A stretch of 64,000 nt of DNA from Paenibacillus faecis (GCF_008084145.1 NZ_VSDO01000006.1:281190-345189); one strand, 5' to 3'. Counted from the first letter of the stretch, positions 34,346 to 44,107 are shown. Numbers and translations are program-made. Notes: generated from the sequence alone by a model not told the origin.

Positions 34346-35482
34346 CTACCCCGACCGCGGATCGTCAAGAGCCAGGCTTACATCATAGTCGGAGAAATCG
34401 ATATCCGTCGGCTGGTCCAGCGCCATTTTGGCCAGCTGGCTTCCGATGAACGGTCCTGTGGTCAATCCGGACGCGCCCAAACCGTTTGCGGCAAACAATC
34501 CATCCCAGCCGGGAATCTTGCCCACAACCGGAAGAAACCCGGGCGTAAACGGCCGGAAACCGACTCTCATTTCTTGAAAAGTACTGTTGGCCAGCCCAGG
34601 CGCCGCGGCTAAACCTTTATTGAGAATTTCCTGCATGCCGCCCGGTGTAATCCGCGTGTCGTACCCGTCCACTTCGTTTTCGTGCGTCGCTCCGATAACG
34701 ATTTTCCGCTGGTCGAAAGCCAGCAAATATTGATCGGAAGGGGGCATCACCACGGGCCAAATCCCCGTATCTTGATCCCCCTCCACACGCAAATGCATGA
34801 TCTGCGCCTTTTGGAACCGGACGAGAAAGCGGAGACCTAACGGCTTAAACAAGGCATCGGCCCAAGCTCCCGCGCAAATGATAACACCGTCGCCTGCATA
34901 GCTCTTCTCTCCTACTCTAACGCCGGTCACGCGGTTATCCTCATAGATTAACGAGGCATCCCCGTTGACAACGACCGCGCCTTTCCGCTGCGCCGAACGG
35001 ATTAACGCGTCGCGCAGCGCCCGCCCGTCGATCCGGGCTGCGCCGCCGATGTGCAGGGATGGATAGCCGGCTTCCAGGAGCGGAAATCGGGCCTTGGTTT
35101 CGTGCTCCCCAAGGCGGGTGATTTCCCCGATTTCCGGCGCGTCCTCACGCCGCTGCCGAGCGCGTTCCTCCAGCTTATCGAGTTTCTCCGCCTCCGTATG
35201 AATAAGCAGTGCCCCGACCCGGGCATACCCGGTTTCCGTCTCGCCTTCCCGTCTTAATTCTTCGATGAAGTCGCTATAGAAGCGGGCCCCTGCTCTGGCC
35301 AGCCGATACCAGGCCTGGTTGCGGCGCTGGGACACCCAGGGGCAGAGAATTCCCGCGGCGGCGTCCGTAGCCTGCCCGGCGTCTTTACGGTCGATCAAGG
35401 TGACATCGGCGCCCATTTTGGCCAAATGATAAGCTGTGGACGCTCCAAGAATGCCCGCCCCAATGACGATCATTTTCTTCAT
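34346..35482 (-). CDS. FAD-dependent amino-acid oxidase (DAO/glycine-oxidase-like)
   Basis: A 378-residue FAD oxidoreductase of the DAO fold: GAGILGAS dinucleotide loop, ATDAAAGILCPW following the isoalloxazine region, and the C-terminal GLFAANGLGASGLTTGP segment. It resembles ThiO/glycine oxidase and D-amino-acid dehydrogenase small forms. The start is at 35482 with AGAGG at 8 nt. No thiazole genes are near, so a general D- or N-substituted amino-acid role is more likely. It is not linked to the hydroxyproline operon 25 kb away, which lacks a visible DAO-type subunit, though a functional tie is possible. Confidence 0.9.
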   Translation of the reverse strand: MKKMIVIGAGILGASTAYHLAKMGADVTLIDRKDAGQATDAAAGILCPWVSQRRNQAWYRLARAGARFYSDFIEELRREGETETGYARVGALLIHTEAEKLDKLEERARQRREDAPEIGEITRLGEHETKARFPLLEAGYPSLHIGGAARIDGRALRDALIRSAQRKGAVVVNGDASLIYEDNRVTGVRVGEKSYAGDGVIICAGAWADALFKPLGLRFLVRFQKAQIMHLRVEGDQDTGIWPVVMPPSDQYLLAFDQRKIVIGATHENEVDGYDTRITPGGMQEILNKGLAAAPGLANSTFQEMRVGFRPFTPGFLPVVGKIPGWDGLFAANGLGASGLTTGPFIGSQLAKMALDQPTDIDFSDYDVSLALDDPRSG

Positions 35483-35634
35483 GTTTACATTCCTCTCCAT
35501 TCGCTCGCTTCCTCCATTATAGCGGAATCGGCCTGCATGTACGACGCCCCGCCTTGATCACGCATATTTCCCGAAAAAATGGGACAACGTATTACGGAAC
35601 CATTCGAGTATACTCACCCCAGGAGGGACAAGCG

Positions 35635-35814
35635 ATGAACAGCCAACGCGCTAAGGAAATCGTGGAATCGCCTACGATGGTAAACGTTACGTGTAACGGC
35701 GTACCCATCTATATTCAGCATGTGGACGAACGCAGCGAAACCGCCCGGATTTACCCCCTCGATCAGCCGGAACAAGAGCGAGAGGTGGCCTTGTCCGAGT
35801 TGAACGAACGATAA
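35635..35814 (+). CDS. sspH: H-type small acid-soluble spore protein
   Basis: A 59-residue protein starting MNSQRAKEIVESPTMVNV with the SspH features: NVTCNGVPIYIQHVDE and a tail of ARIYPLDQPEQEREVALSEL. It is a minor DNA- or core-associated protein of the forespore in Bacillales. AGGAGG lies 8 nt before the ATG at 35635. It is monocistronic; a SigG-type promoter would be expected, but I could not fix one. Its presence shows that the host forms endospores. Confidence 0.95.
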   Translation: MNSQRAKEIVESPTMVNVTCNGVPIYIQHVDERSETARIYPLDQPEQEREVALSELNER

Positions 35815-35850
35815 AAAAAACGCCTTGTCGGCGTAATTTTACAGGAAACA

Positions 35851-35890
35851 GACCGGAAGAGGTGCCGCCATTGCGGCACCTCTTCCGGTC
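35851..35890. terminator. Strong hairpin after VWA gene
   Basis: An 18-bp perfect stem (35851-35868 / 35873-35890, CATT loop) that begins 1 bp past the VWA stop codon; also downstream of sspH, which has its own small ACGCC/GGCGT stem at about 35820-35835. It ends the five-gene MoxR operon. Confidence 0.8.
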
Positions 35891-35891
35891 T

Positions 35892-37115
35892 TCAAGCCTG
35901 GGTTCTCCCCCGGCCCTCCAACCTTTTCACCAGTTCGGCCAAATCCTTGCCCTGCAGCGCGCCTTCCACCAATTCCGGCAGCATGGCGGGCGTACAAGCG
36001 AACGAAGGCGTTCCGTCCCGGGCAAAGGCTCTGGCCAACTGCTCATCGTAAAACGGCTTGCCCTCATCCGACAAGGCGAGCAGACATAAGGTTTTTACGC
36101 CGGCTTCTTTCATCTCCCGCATTCGCCGAATCAAGCGGGACTGATTGCCGCCTTCGTACAAATCGGAAATGAGAATAAACAGCGTTTTTTTCGGTTCCGT
36201 AATAAACTGCTCGCAGTACGCGACGGATTTGTCGATATTCGTGCCTCCGCCGAGCTGGATCCCGAACAGCATATCCACCGGATCGTTGGCGCATTGCTCA
36301 GTCAAATCGACCACTTCGGTATCGAAGACGACCACCCGGGTATCCAAAGCGGGCATACTCGCAAAGATGGACCCGACGACAGACGCCCAGATGACCGATT
36401 CCGCCATGGATCCGCTCTGGTCGATATCGACGATGACCGTCCATTCCTTGCTTCTCTTCGCCCGGTCGAAGTAATAGAAACGTTCGGGAATAATCCGTTG
36501 GCGCTCGGCATCATAATGCTTCAAATTCCGCTGGATGGTACGTTTCCAGTCAATCCCGCTCAACGAAGGAAGCGGTGTATGCCGCCTGCGGTTAAGGGCC
36601 CCCGTTACGGCTCTTTGAAGCTCATGGCTCATGCGCTTGACCAATTCATCCACCACGGCCTGCACAAGCATGCGCGCGGTATCCTTCGTCTTCTCCGGGA
36701 TTTTTCCTTTTAGGGACAACAAGGTTCCGACGAGATGAATATCCGGCTTCACACTGGCCAGCACCTCCGGCTCGAACAACAGCTGCTTCCAGCCTTTACG
36801 CTCCATCGCATCGTGTTGAATGACCGAGACCACATCTTCCGGAAAAAAAGTCCTCACATCGCCAAGCCATTGCGCGAGCCGAGGGGCGGATTTCCCCTGG
36901 CCGGCGCCGCGCGCGCCCGAACCGCTTCCGGATGCCCCTGCTTCACCAGGGGCCGTCTGGTCATAGATGGCGGCAAGCGCCCGGTCCATAATCCGCTCAT
37001 CGTCCGTAAGCCCGATCTCTCCCTGACCGGCGTAGCGGCCGAGATCCCCTTCGGCGGCCTCGCCCAGAATGAGCCGCCAACGGGACAGAGCCTCACGGTT
37101 TACCGCTCCGACCAT
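35892..37115 (-). CDS. VWA-domain (MIDAS) protein of the MoxR cluster
   Basis: A 407-residue cytosolic protein. The N-terminal 200 residues are helical with a Gly/Ser-rich linker (about 57-75). The VWA domain spans about 222-400 with an intact MIDAS: Asp232-x-Ser234-x-Ser236, Thr292 in GGGTNI and Asp318 in LISDLYEGG, so it should bind Mg2+. This is the CoxE/YehP-like VWA group that pairs with MoxR ATPases and uses the metal site to engage substrates. It begins 3 bp after the DUF5682 gene and is last in the operon, followed by a strong terminator. No signal peptide or membrane segment. Confidence 0.9.
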   Translation of the reverse strand: MVGAVNREALSRWRLILGEAAEGDLGRYAGQGEIGLTDDERIMDRALAAIYDQTAPGEAGASGSGSGARGAGQGKSAPRLAQWLGDVRTFFPEDVVSVIQHDAMERKGWKQLLFEPEVLASVKPDIHLVGTLLSLKGKIPEKTKDTARMLVQAVVDELVKRMSHELQRAVTGALNRRRHTPLPSLSGIDWKRTIQRNLKHYDAERQRIIPERFYYFDRAKRSKEWTVIVDIDQSGSMAESVIWASVVGSIFASMPALDTRVVVFDTEVVDLTEQCANDPVDMLFGIQLGGGTNIDKSVAYCEQFITEPKKTLFILISDLYEGGNQSRLIRRMREMKEAGVKTLCLLALSDEGKPFYDEQLARAFARDGTPSFACTPAMLPELVEGALQGKDLAELVKRLEGRGRTQA

Positions 37116-37118
37116 CGT

Positions 37119-39512
37119 CTAAAAGTCCTCAAAATCAAAATCATTCAATTCATCCAGCATCCGGGCTTCTTCCTCCTTCAGTTCTTCCGTAATCATTTCG
37201 GCGGCCCGCTCCGGTTCCACGCCCCACAATTCTCCGAGCAGTTCGGCAACCATCGTCTTTTCGCGCTGGCTGAATACGCTGAACGCCCGGCGCAAAAAGA
37301 CCAGGGACCGCACAAATTCGTCATCCTCCAGCGAGCAGATATAGGCGTTGAGCTGATCCCATAAGCTCATCCGCGATAAAAGGGCATAGCGGTTGCGCAT
37401 CGCTAGTCCCTCGAACCAGCCGGCGCCCAGGTCCGCCGGAATGCCCGGCGAGAGCCGGCGCGAAACCTCCGCCGAACACGCCTCAGCCGACAATTCCCCC
37501 CGTTCGAGCAGAATGGCGCAGGCCAACCCGGATAATCTCGGGTGCGCGTCATCCCTGTCCGACAACACGGACAGTTCCCGAATCCACAGCGCCTCGTCGA
37601 CTTCGTCGCTATGTTCCGCGGCGATATGGTTCAACTCGTTCATCGCCTCCGCCATCGCCTGAGCCGCTTCATCGTTGCATTGGCACGCCTCCTGCAAGAA
37701 CAGGCACGCGCGCAAAAACAGCTGCTCCAGGAGCGGAACAAGCGGAGTCGTCTCGATTCTTCGGATGCCGCCAAAACGGATCAACTGCGACAGCCTTCTC
37801 GCCGCGGCCGCGATTTCCGCCACATTCTGGCTTTGCACCGCCAGCTTTTGCAAAGCCGATCTCGCCGCCTCCATTTGATGAATCATCCCGCACTCGTAGG
37901 CGGCCGAAATCAGCTCGGAAGCCTCCTTGAGGGTGGAGCATTCCTCCAGCCGCTGCTGAAGCACGAAGCCCGCGGCGGTTTCCACGGTTTCCCCGAGGAG
38001 ATTCGACTCCACCACTTCAATCTCCACTTCCGGAGACCATTGGATAACCCAATGTTCCGACCAAACGGCCTGCTCCGCCGTTCTTCTCTGTTCCTTGACA
38101 AAATGAATGCCCAGCAGCTTCAAACGGTGGAACCAGAAGGAGCGATTCAAATCGAGAAAAGCCGCTTCCTCCGAAGAGACTCTCCGGTTTTCCCGCAAGT
38201 CGAGAGCGAGATCTTGCGCTACGGCGGTTTTGTACTTCTCCAGTTTCAGCCGTTTTAGTTGGCGGGCCACGTCATCCTGAATCGGCGTTTGACTGACGCC
38301 TTCGGCCAGCGCGCCGATCGCCGTGCCTACCTCCGTTCGCGCCAGCGCTTCGGCGACTACGGACAGCTCCCCGCGCCCCAAAAGGGTTTTGGCGGCATCC
38401 CTTAGATCCATCAGCGTCGGAGCGCTTCCGCCATGCAAAGCCGACAGCGCTTCAGCAAGTCGGACCGCCTCGATCACTTCCGCCGTGGACCGATGCGTCC
38501 CCGTTCTCCTCAAATCGGCAGCGACGGAAGCGAGATAACGATGGGACAGTTCGGCTACGTCACCCCGCCGCATTTGCTCCCACATCATTTCAAAATAATA
38601 AGGCGCCCGATTTCCCGCCCCGTATCCGGTCAGTGAAGACAATCGCAAATAGGAATACGGCATGAGCGTCAGCTTCGTCTTGCGGGCCGGAAGCTGCGAC
38701 AGCGCCTCGTCGCTCATGGCCAGCGCCGGATTTTGCAGGGCCGAAGCGTGATACGCCCCGCATACGACCACGATCTGTTCCGGCTTATGTCCCGCCGCGA
38801 GCGCCTCCGCGATTTTTCGGCACATGTAAGCTTCACGAACGGCGTTATAAGCGTATTCCAGCCGGTCGTCCCGCCTTTCCTTCTCCTCCGTCAGCTCCCG
38901 CATTTGGCCGGAATAGGCCAGAATCGCTTGCCGGTACGCCTCCGGACGCAAATTGTGCTCAAAGTTCCGCTCCCAATAGGTGTCATAATCGGGCTCGCCC
39001 GCGATTCCGGCAATTTTGTCGTACAGCGACGCGGACAAATCCGGGTCATCCGCCATTCCGCCCGGAGCCCCCGTTTCCTCCGCCGTTTGTCCGGCGACGG
39101 GTGACTGGGGGGCCTGCTCATCGGGGCCGTTCAGCAGCTCCTTGTCGCGGGCGGCGCCGCGGATATCCTGCAAACAAACCGCGGAAGAGGAGGGCAAATC
39201 AATAAACGCGCAGTAAGCTCCATGGTTTTGCGCCCAGAGCATGGCCTGATACTCCGGGGAGTACACGGCGAAAGGCCAAAGTACGGTCCGCACCGGCAGC
39301 TCTTCGGTGAAAGCCAATAGAGCGACGGGGGGCCGGGTAGAAGCGTTCGTCAAATGCGCAATTTCCGCAGAAGCGTCGGAAGGCCCTTCGATCAGGACGG
39401 CCGTGGGACGGATCCGATCCAGAAATTGGCCCACATGATAAGCGCCGGCCGGCGACAGATGCCGGACGCCGAAAATCTGCACCCCAGCGCCGCTAGCCGC
39501 CTCCGTCTTCAT
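37119..39512 (-). CDS. DUF5682-family protein with TIKI/ChaN/EreA-like motifs
   Basis: A 798-residue cytosolic protein. Residues about 10-290 match DUF5682: FGVRHLSPAG with His18, VLIEGPSD with Glu42, and VVCGAYH with His255. That His/Glu/GxxH trio is the signature of the TIKI/ChaN/erythromycin-esterase superfamily, whose members hydrolyse peptides or esters or bind haem. A Pro-rich insertion lies at about 125-165. The C-terminal 500 residues are helical and unassigned. AGGAG is 8 nt before the ATG at 39512, which overlaps the MoxR stop (ATGA), so translation is coupled. It may be the enzymatic or effector part of this ATPase system; activity is inferred only. Confidence 0.85.
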   Translation of the reverse strand: MKTEAASGAGVQIFGVRHLSPAGAYHVGQFLDRIRPTAVLIEGPSDASAEIAHLTNASTRPPVALLAFTEELPVRTVLWPFAVYSPEYQAMLWAQNHGAYCAFIDLPSSSAVCLQDIRGAARDKELLNGPDEQAPQSPVAGQTAEETGAPGGMADDPDLSASLYDKIAGIAGEPDYDTYWERNFEHNLRPEAYRQAILAYSGQMRELTEEKERRDDRLEYAYNAVREAYMCRKIAEALAAGHKPEQIVVVCGAYHASALQNPALAMSDEALSQLPARKTKLTLMPYSYLRLSSLTGYGAGNRAPYYFEMMWEQMRRGDVAELSHRYLASVAADLRRTGTHRSTAEVIEAVRLAEALSALHGGSAPTLMDLRDAAKTLLGRGELSVVAEALARTEVGTAIGALAEGVSQTPIQDDVARQLKRLKLEKYKTAVAQDLALDLRENRRVSSEEAAFLDLNRSFWFHRLKLLGIHFVKEQRRTAEQAVWSEHWVIQWSPEVEIEVVESNLLGETVETAAGFVLQQRLEECSTLKEASELISAAYECGMIHQMEAARSALQKLAVQSQNVAEIAAAARRLSQLIRFGGIRRIETTPLVPLLEQLFLRACLFLQEACQCNDEAAQAMAEAMNELNHIAAEHSDEVDEALWIRELSVLSDRDDAHPRLSGLACAILLERGELSAEACSAEVSRRLSPGIPADLGAGWFEGLAMRNRYALLSRMSLWDQLNAYICSLEDDEFVRSLVFLRRAFSVFSQREKTMVAELLGELWGVEPERAAEMITEELKEEEARMLDELNDFDFEDF

Positions 39513-40612
39513 TGATTCATCTCCTTGCAGGCCGTGTAAAGACCGCGCCAGCCGGCCCCGCGCTTTTTCATCACATTGTCCAGATATTCCTTCCACACGA
39601 GACGATCCTTGTCGTCATCCTTTACGATGGCGCCCTGCAGGCCGGCGGCCAAATCCTCATCCGTCATCTCCCCGCCGCCAAAGCTGGCCGCAAGCGCCAT
39701 ACTGTTGGTGAGCAGCGAGATCGCTTCGGCCGTGGAAATGACCCCGGCCGGGGACTTCACCTTCTCCTTTTTGTCCAGCGTCATACCGCTGCGCAGTTCC
39801 CTGAAGATAGTTACGACTTTTTGCAGCGCCTCGTCGGAAGGAGCCGCCGCTTGCAGATCATAGGAAGAAGCGATTTCGGCAACCCGTTTCTTTACAATCT
39901 CCACTTCGGTTTCCAGGTCGGCGGGCGCGGGCAGAACGATCATATTAAAGCGGCGTTTCAGCGCCGTGGACATCTCGTTTACCCCCCTGTCACGGGTATT
40001 GGCCGTAGCGATAATGCTAAAGCCTTTACGCGCATTCACCTCTTTGCCGAGCTCCGGAACGGAGATCGTCTTCTCCGACAAAATCGAGATCAGCGCGTCC
40101 TGCACTTCGGAGGCGCAGCGGGAGATTTCCTCGAACCGGGCGATGCCGCCCGCTTCCATGGCCCGCATGATCGGACTCTTGACCAAAGCCTCCGGGGTCG
40201 GTCCTTGGGCGAGAAGCATGGCGTAATTCCAGGAATAGCGGACCTGCTCCTCCGTCGTTCCCGCCGTACCTTGGACAACCAGCCCGGAGTTCCCGTAGAT
40301 GGCCGCGGAGAGATTCTCCGACAGCCAGGATTTGGCCGTCCCCGGCTCGCCGATCAACAGCAGCGCCCGGTCGGTCACCAGCGTGGCGATCGCCATCTCC
40401 ACGAGGCGAGCGTTCCCGATATATTTCGGCGTTATGGTCCGGCCTCCGGCTTGCCCGCCGACGATAAACTTAAGCACCGATTGCGGGGACATTTGCCATC
40501 CCGTCGGAACTTTGCCTTGATCCTCGCGGATCAATGCCTGTAATTCTTCCTGATACAACACCTCCGCGGGCTTGCGCATAATATCCTGCATTACGGGTTC
40601 CGTCTTGCTCAT
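39509..40612 (-). CDS. MoxR-type AAA+ ATPase
   Basis: A 367-residue AAA+ ATPase. Walker A is GEPGTAKS (88-95). Walker B reads GIARFEEI, with Glu161-Glu162 in place of the usual Asp-Glu. Sensor 1 is Asn205 in TANTRD, with arginine residues in ALKRRFN. MoxR ATPases remodel or activate protein complexes, normally with a VWA partner, here encoded two genes away. The ATG at 40612 has AGGAG at 10 nt; the codon before is TTG. It lies 44 bp after the HEAT-like gene and overlaps the DUF5682 gene by 4 bp. Confidence 0.92.
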   Translation of the reverse strand: MSKTEPVMQDIMRKPAEVLYQEELQALIREDQGKVPTGWQMSPQSVLKFIVGGQAGGRTITPKYIGNARLVEMAIATLVTDRALLLIGEPGTAKSWLSENLSAAIYGNSGLVVQGTAGTTEEQVRYSWNYAMLLAQGPTPEALVKSPIMRAMEAGGIARFEEISRCASEVQDALISILSEKTISVPELGKEVNARKGFSIIATANTRDRGVNEMSTALKRRFNMIVLPAPADLETEVEIVKKRVAEIASSYDLQAAAPSDEALQKVVTIFRELRSGMTLDKKEKVKSPAGVISTAEAISLLTNSMALAASFGGGEMTDEDLAAGLQGAIVKDDDKDRLVWKEYLDNVMKKRGAGWRGLYTACKEMNQ

Positions 40613-40656
40613 CAATGGATCTCTCCTTTAGAAATGAATGGATGCTAATGGATGAC

Positions 40657-42501
40657 TTACGATTCCATGGTCTTCAAAATATAGCCGAGCTGCAGGACCG
40701 CATCGGAGGCGAATTTCGGCGTAGCCGCCCGAATCCGGCCCGCATAGGACGCCGGTAAACGGGAGAGCTGCTCGAACAGAAACGGCTCGATTTCGCGGCA
40801 TTCCGTATTCCGCTCGTCCTCCAGCGCACGGACCAGCGCTTCATGGAGCTCCCCCTCCGGGATGCCCGCGCGAACCAGCCCCATGACGGCCAGATTGGCG
40901 AAACGGTTGCGAAACTCCGGAGATTTGCTCAGTTTGTCAAGCAGGTAGGAAGAGACCCCTTCATGTCCCGGCCGGGCAAAAGCACTGACCAGCGCCAAAT
41001 GATCGAGCGCGATAAAATGATCCAGCCAACGGGAATCCCACGTAGCTGCAACTTCCTCCGGCGGAAGCATTTCGACCGTGAACATATAGCTCTTCTTCTC
41101 ATCCGCCCAAACCGGTTGGTCCTCCCGGTATTTACGCTGGATCACCAGATCTTCCAACGTATCCAGCAGCTGTTTGCAGGTGGTGGCGATCTTGCTCAAC
41201 GGGGAAGCGTTCAAACGGTCTTTGAGGATCCCCGCATAGGCTTCGTAAAGCCGATCCGGAGGCAGCACGGGCTGCGCCTTGACTAGAGTTTCACGAACAA
41301 AGGCGCTGGTTCCCGCGGTCTTTTCCATTTCGGTATCCACCGCAGCCCGGATAAGCTGCCGTCCTTCTTCGGAATTCACCCCGTTTATGTACTGCAACGC
41401 TGCATCCGTCAAAAAAGTCCAGCCTAACGTGTGCGCGTAGAAAGAATAATTCCGCAAAACCCGCAGGTACATCGGCTCCATCTCGGGGCCGGTCTTGCCG
41501 TGCACTGCCCAGAAATACCGTCTGCTTTGCAGCGAGACCTCTTTGTCGATCTCTTTCTCGGGATACGCGCTTTCGACCGATTGAAGCAATTCCGCATAAT
41601 CCCGTACCAACCAATTGATCAGCAGCTCTGACCGGCTTCGGTTAAGCGCCGGACTCACGAGTTCGCTGTCCTTCCCTTTGGACGCCTCATAAAGACGCTC
41701 GGCAGCGCTCGCCCAGTCGCTGTCGGCCAAGGCCTGATACGCCGCTTCGCGGATGCTCTTCTTCTTGTCGCGGCTGAAGTCCAGCAGGGTCTCTTCGTAA
41801 TCGGCATGCCCCGCCAACAGGCGAATCGCCGTCGTGCGCACTTCATCGGACCCCGAAGCGGCCGCTTCACAGATCGCTGAAAGCACCTCGTCGCCGCCGC
41901 ATCGCGCGATAACGGTCAGCTTGCGGGCTTCAACCCTCCCCCCGCCCGGTTGAAAGCTTTCAAGCAAGTGGGGTACGATTTCGGGACCGTAAGACGGTAA
42001 AATATCGTTCATGGCAAAATCGGCGATCTCCGCGTATGGATCGTTTAACGCTTCGATGGCTAGCGGAAGCAGGCGCAGGTCTTGAAACAACCCTTCGCGG
42101 AAAGCTTCGACGATGATTTCATGCCGCCCGCCGCCTCGCGTCGTCAGGGCCTGCCGGACCGCCGACAATTTCCGGTACGACCGGATCGTCTTCAACGAGA
42201 CGGGCTTGCTGTTCAACAAAGCCGTTTCCCCTTCGGCGGAGCCTTTTCCCTGGGTACGAAGCACCGACTGAAGCAAAAGATTGACATCCTGGAGCCGCCG
42301 GGCCGATTCCGCTCCGCCGCCTTCGCCGATCAAGGACTCCACCCCTTCGGCCAGCTTTTTAAACACCGGAGCGCGTTCCCCCAGCTGTTGAAAAGACGGA
42401 AGCAGCCTTTTTAACCGGAAATCCCCGGCCGCCAGATCGCTCCCCGCCATATAAAGACGCCGGATTTCATCGTTCAGCTCCATTAGTAAGGCTTGACTCA
42501 T
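40657..42501 (-). CDS. HEAT-like helical repeat protein of the MoxR cluster
   Basis: A 614-residue all-helical protein. The central region (about 120-260) has HEAT-type repeats, e.g. EALNDPYAEIADFAMNDILP, GSDEVRTTAIRLLAGHADYEE and KKKSIREAAYQALADSDW. No catalytic motif is seen. In related SWIM-MoxR-DUF5682 clusters an uncharacterised helical protein (DUF5691-like) occupies this place; equivalence is my inference. GGAGG is about 10 nt before the ATG at 42501, and an earlier TTG is ignored. It sits 27 bp after the SWIM gene. It is probably a scaffold or substrate-recognition subunit. Confidence 0.78.
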   Translation of the reverse strand: MSQALLMELNDEIRRLYMAGSDLAAGDFRLKRLLPSFQQLGERAPVFKKLAEGVESLIGEGGGAESARRLQDVNLLLQSVLRTQGKGSAEGETALLNSKPVSLKTIRSYRKLSAVRQALTTRGGGRHEIIVEAFREGLFQDLRLLPLAIEALNDPYAEIADFAMNDILPSYGPEIVPHLLESFQPGGGRVEARKLTVIARCGGDEVLSAICEAAASGSDEVRTTAIRLLAGHADYEETLLDFSRDKKKSIREAAYQALADSDWASAAERLYEASKGKDSELVSPALNRSRSELLINWLVRDYAELLQSVESAYPEKEIDKEVSLQSRRYFWAVHGKTGPEMEPMYLRVLRNYSFYAHTLGWTFLTDAALQYINGVNSEEGRQLIRAAVDTEMEKTAGTSAFVRETLVKAQPVLPPDRLYEAYAGILKDRLNASPLSKIATTCKQLLDTLEDLVIQRKYREDQPVWADEKKSYMFTVEMLPPEEVAATWDSRWLDHFIALDHLALVSAFARPGHEGVSSYLLDKLSKSPEFRNRFANLAVMGLVRAGIPEGELHEALVRALEDERNTECREIEPFLFEQLSRLPASYAGRIRAATPKFASDAVLQLGYILKTMES

Positions 42502-42528
42502 ATGTAAACGTTCCTCCAATTCGCGTTG

Positions 42529-43959
42529 TTAGTAGAGCAACCGGACCCGTTCTTCCCGGGTTAAAATCGTCAGCGGCTGCACGGCAAGTCGACCGCTGAG
42601 AGAATCATGATGAAACATCGCTAGCATCGCAATCTCACTTAGAGCGTCTTCCGGCAGAAACTTCAATAAATGGACGGTGCCGTTATCCAGGATGTCGCGA
42701 AGCTCCAGGGTGTCTCCCTGCCGATCCGCGGCAAACAGCCTTCCCTCTCCATCGGCGACCACCTTGTCAACAGACAGCAGTGCGACCGGATTGGGATCGG
42801 CCAACGGGTTTTTAAGCTGGGTTTTCACGCTTTTTACGATCTCCGCAAAAGATTCCGCCGCATGCTCGCGTATCCGGTTTAGATCGCTCTTCTCCAACGC
42901 TCTCGATGTCATGGATTCGTAACGGACGCGCCGGTTCAGACCTCCGGGATACCGGTACAGCTCGGGAACGATAGCGACCTCAAAGAAGCTGTCTTCCTCC
43001 CTCATTAATTTCGCGGCTTTATAGGGGCGATATTGAACGGTATAGTGAATCTCCCCGCTGTCCGGCTGAATCCAGTAGCCGCAGTCGACATACTCCTGCC
43101 GGGCGGTATCATCATAGCTGGTAAAAGCCAGCTGAATCAGTTCGGCAGCCGGCGCGACCAGCCCCGCCTCTTTCAGTTCGGTCAACTGCCAGGCGTGTCC
43201 GAGCCATTCTTCGATCGAGGATTCATGATCCAGTGCAAGCTCGGGATCCTCCAGCTTAGCGGTTAAATGGGCCCGGCCTTTTTTGATAAAAGCGTGAATG
43301 ATCGCAAGCTGATCCGCGGCCAAGGAATAAGCCTGCTCTTTGCCGTCCTTTTGCGACAGGAGGAGGAACAGCTTACCAAGCTGAATTTGCGCTCCGTTCA
43401 AATAATGGCTTTTCATTTGCTTCATATGTTCCTGAATCACTTTGAGCTCTTTGGCATCCAGCGTGCCGAGACCGCGCCGAATCAAGGAACGCGTTAATTT
43501 CTCAAGCAGTTCCAATCCCTCGAGTTGCGCCGTGATCTTCTTCTTAAGCGCCGATTTATTGACTTTTTTCGGCTTGGCTTCGGCGGCCGTCACCGCTTCC
43601 TTCGCTTTCTTCTCTTCCCGTTTCCCGGCTTTCTCCCGTTTGGCCGCCAGATCTTCCGGCACCTCCGCCGGCGTAAACGGTCTTCCCTCCGCATAAGCGT
43701 ACAGGAGGCCCAAGACATGCTTGCACGGGAACTGCCGGCTCGGACAGCTACAGCGCATGACCGGTTTGTCCGGAATCGCGAAATCCGCGGATGGCGCATA
43801 CGGTGTTTTTCCGCTTCCCGCACACAGTCCAAACAGGACTTGACCGTCTTCGGACCGGTGCAGTTCTATGTATTTTCCCTTTTTGTTCAAGTCTCGACCG
43901 TTCTTGATCGCTGCGCTGTTGGGCGCCAGTGAGTCGATCCAAGTCTCCGTAATCTCCAT
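42529..43959 (-). CDS. SWIM zinc-finger protein of the MoxR cluster
   Basis: A 476-residue protein. The SWIM motif CxCx6CxH is complete at Cys70, Cys72, Cys79 and His81 (CSCPSRQFPCKH). A Lys/Glu-rich coiled segment follows (about 100-150), then a mixed domain to residue 476. SWIM fingers bind DNA or proteins. It is the first gene of the five-gene operon. The start at 43959 has GGAGGGG 12 nt upstream; a TTG one codon earlier and an ATG at 43983 are alternatives. It may target the complex to nucleic acid. Confidence 0.88.
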   Translation of the reverse strand: MEITETWIDSLAPNSAAIKNGRDLNKKGKYIELHRSEDGQVLFGLCAGSGKTPYAPSADFAIPDKPVMRCSCPSRQFPCKHVLGLLYAYAEGRPFTPAEVPEDLAAKREKAGKREEKKAKEAVTAAEAKPKKVNKSALKKKITAQLEGLELLEKLTRSLIRRGLGTLDAKELKVIQEHMKQMKSHYLNGAQIQLGKLFLLLSQKDGKEQAYSLAADQLAIIHAFIKKGRAHLTAKLEDPELALDHESSIEEWLGHAWQLTELKEAGLVAPAAELIQLAFTSYDDTARQEYVDCGYWIQPDSGEIHYTVQYRPYKAAKLMREEDSFFEVAIVPELYRYPGGLNRRVRYESMTSRALEKSDLNRIREHAAESFAEIVKSVKTQLKNPLADPNPVALLSVDKVVADGEGRLFAADRQGDTLELRDILDNGTVHLLKFLPEDALSEIAMLAMFHHDSLSGRLAVQPLTILTREERVRLLY

Positions 43960-44107
43960 CAAAATGCCGTTCCCCTCCACCATCGTAAGTTGACAGAACT
44001 ATTAAAATTATCATATAAGCCCATCATCTATATCATACCTAAAATTGGCAGGCAGCCCTACCTACTAAAGTCCCAACAAGAACATATATTCGGTATGATG
44101 AAAAGAG

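Noticed and set aside
39512..40543. 343-codon plus-strand open frame opposite the MoxR gene
   Set aside because: Antisense shadow of a high-GC gene with intact AAA+ motifs; low-complexity Arg/His/Gly-rich product.
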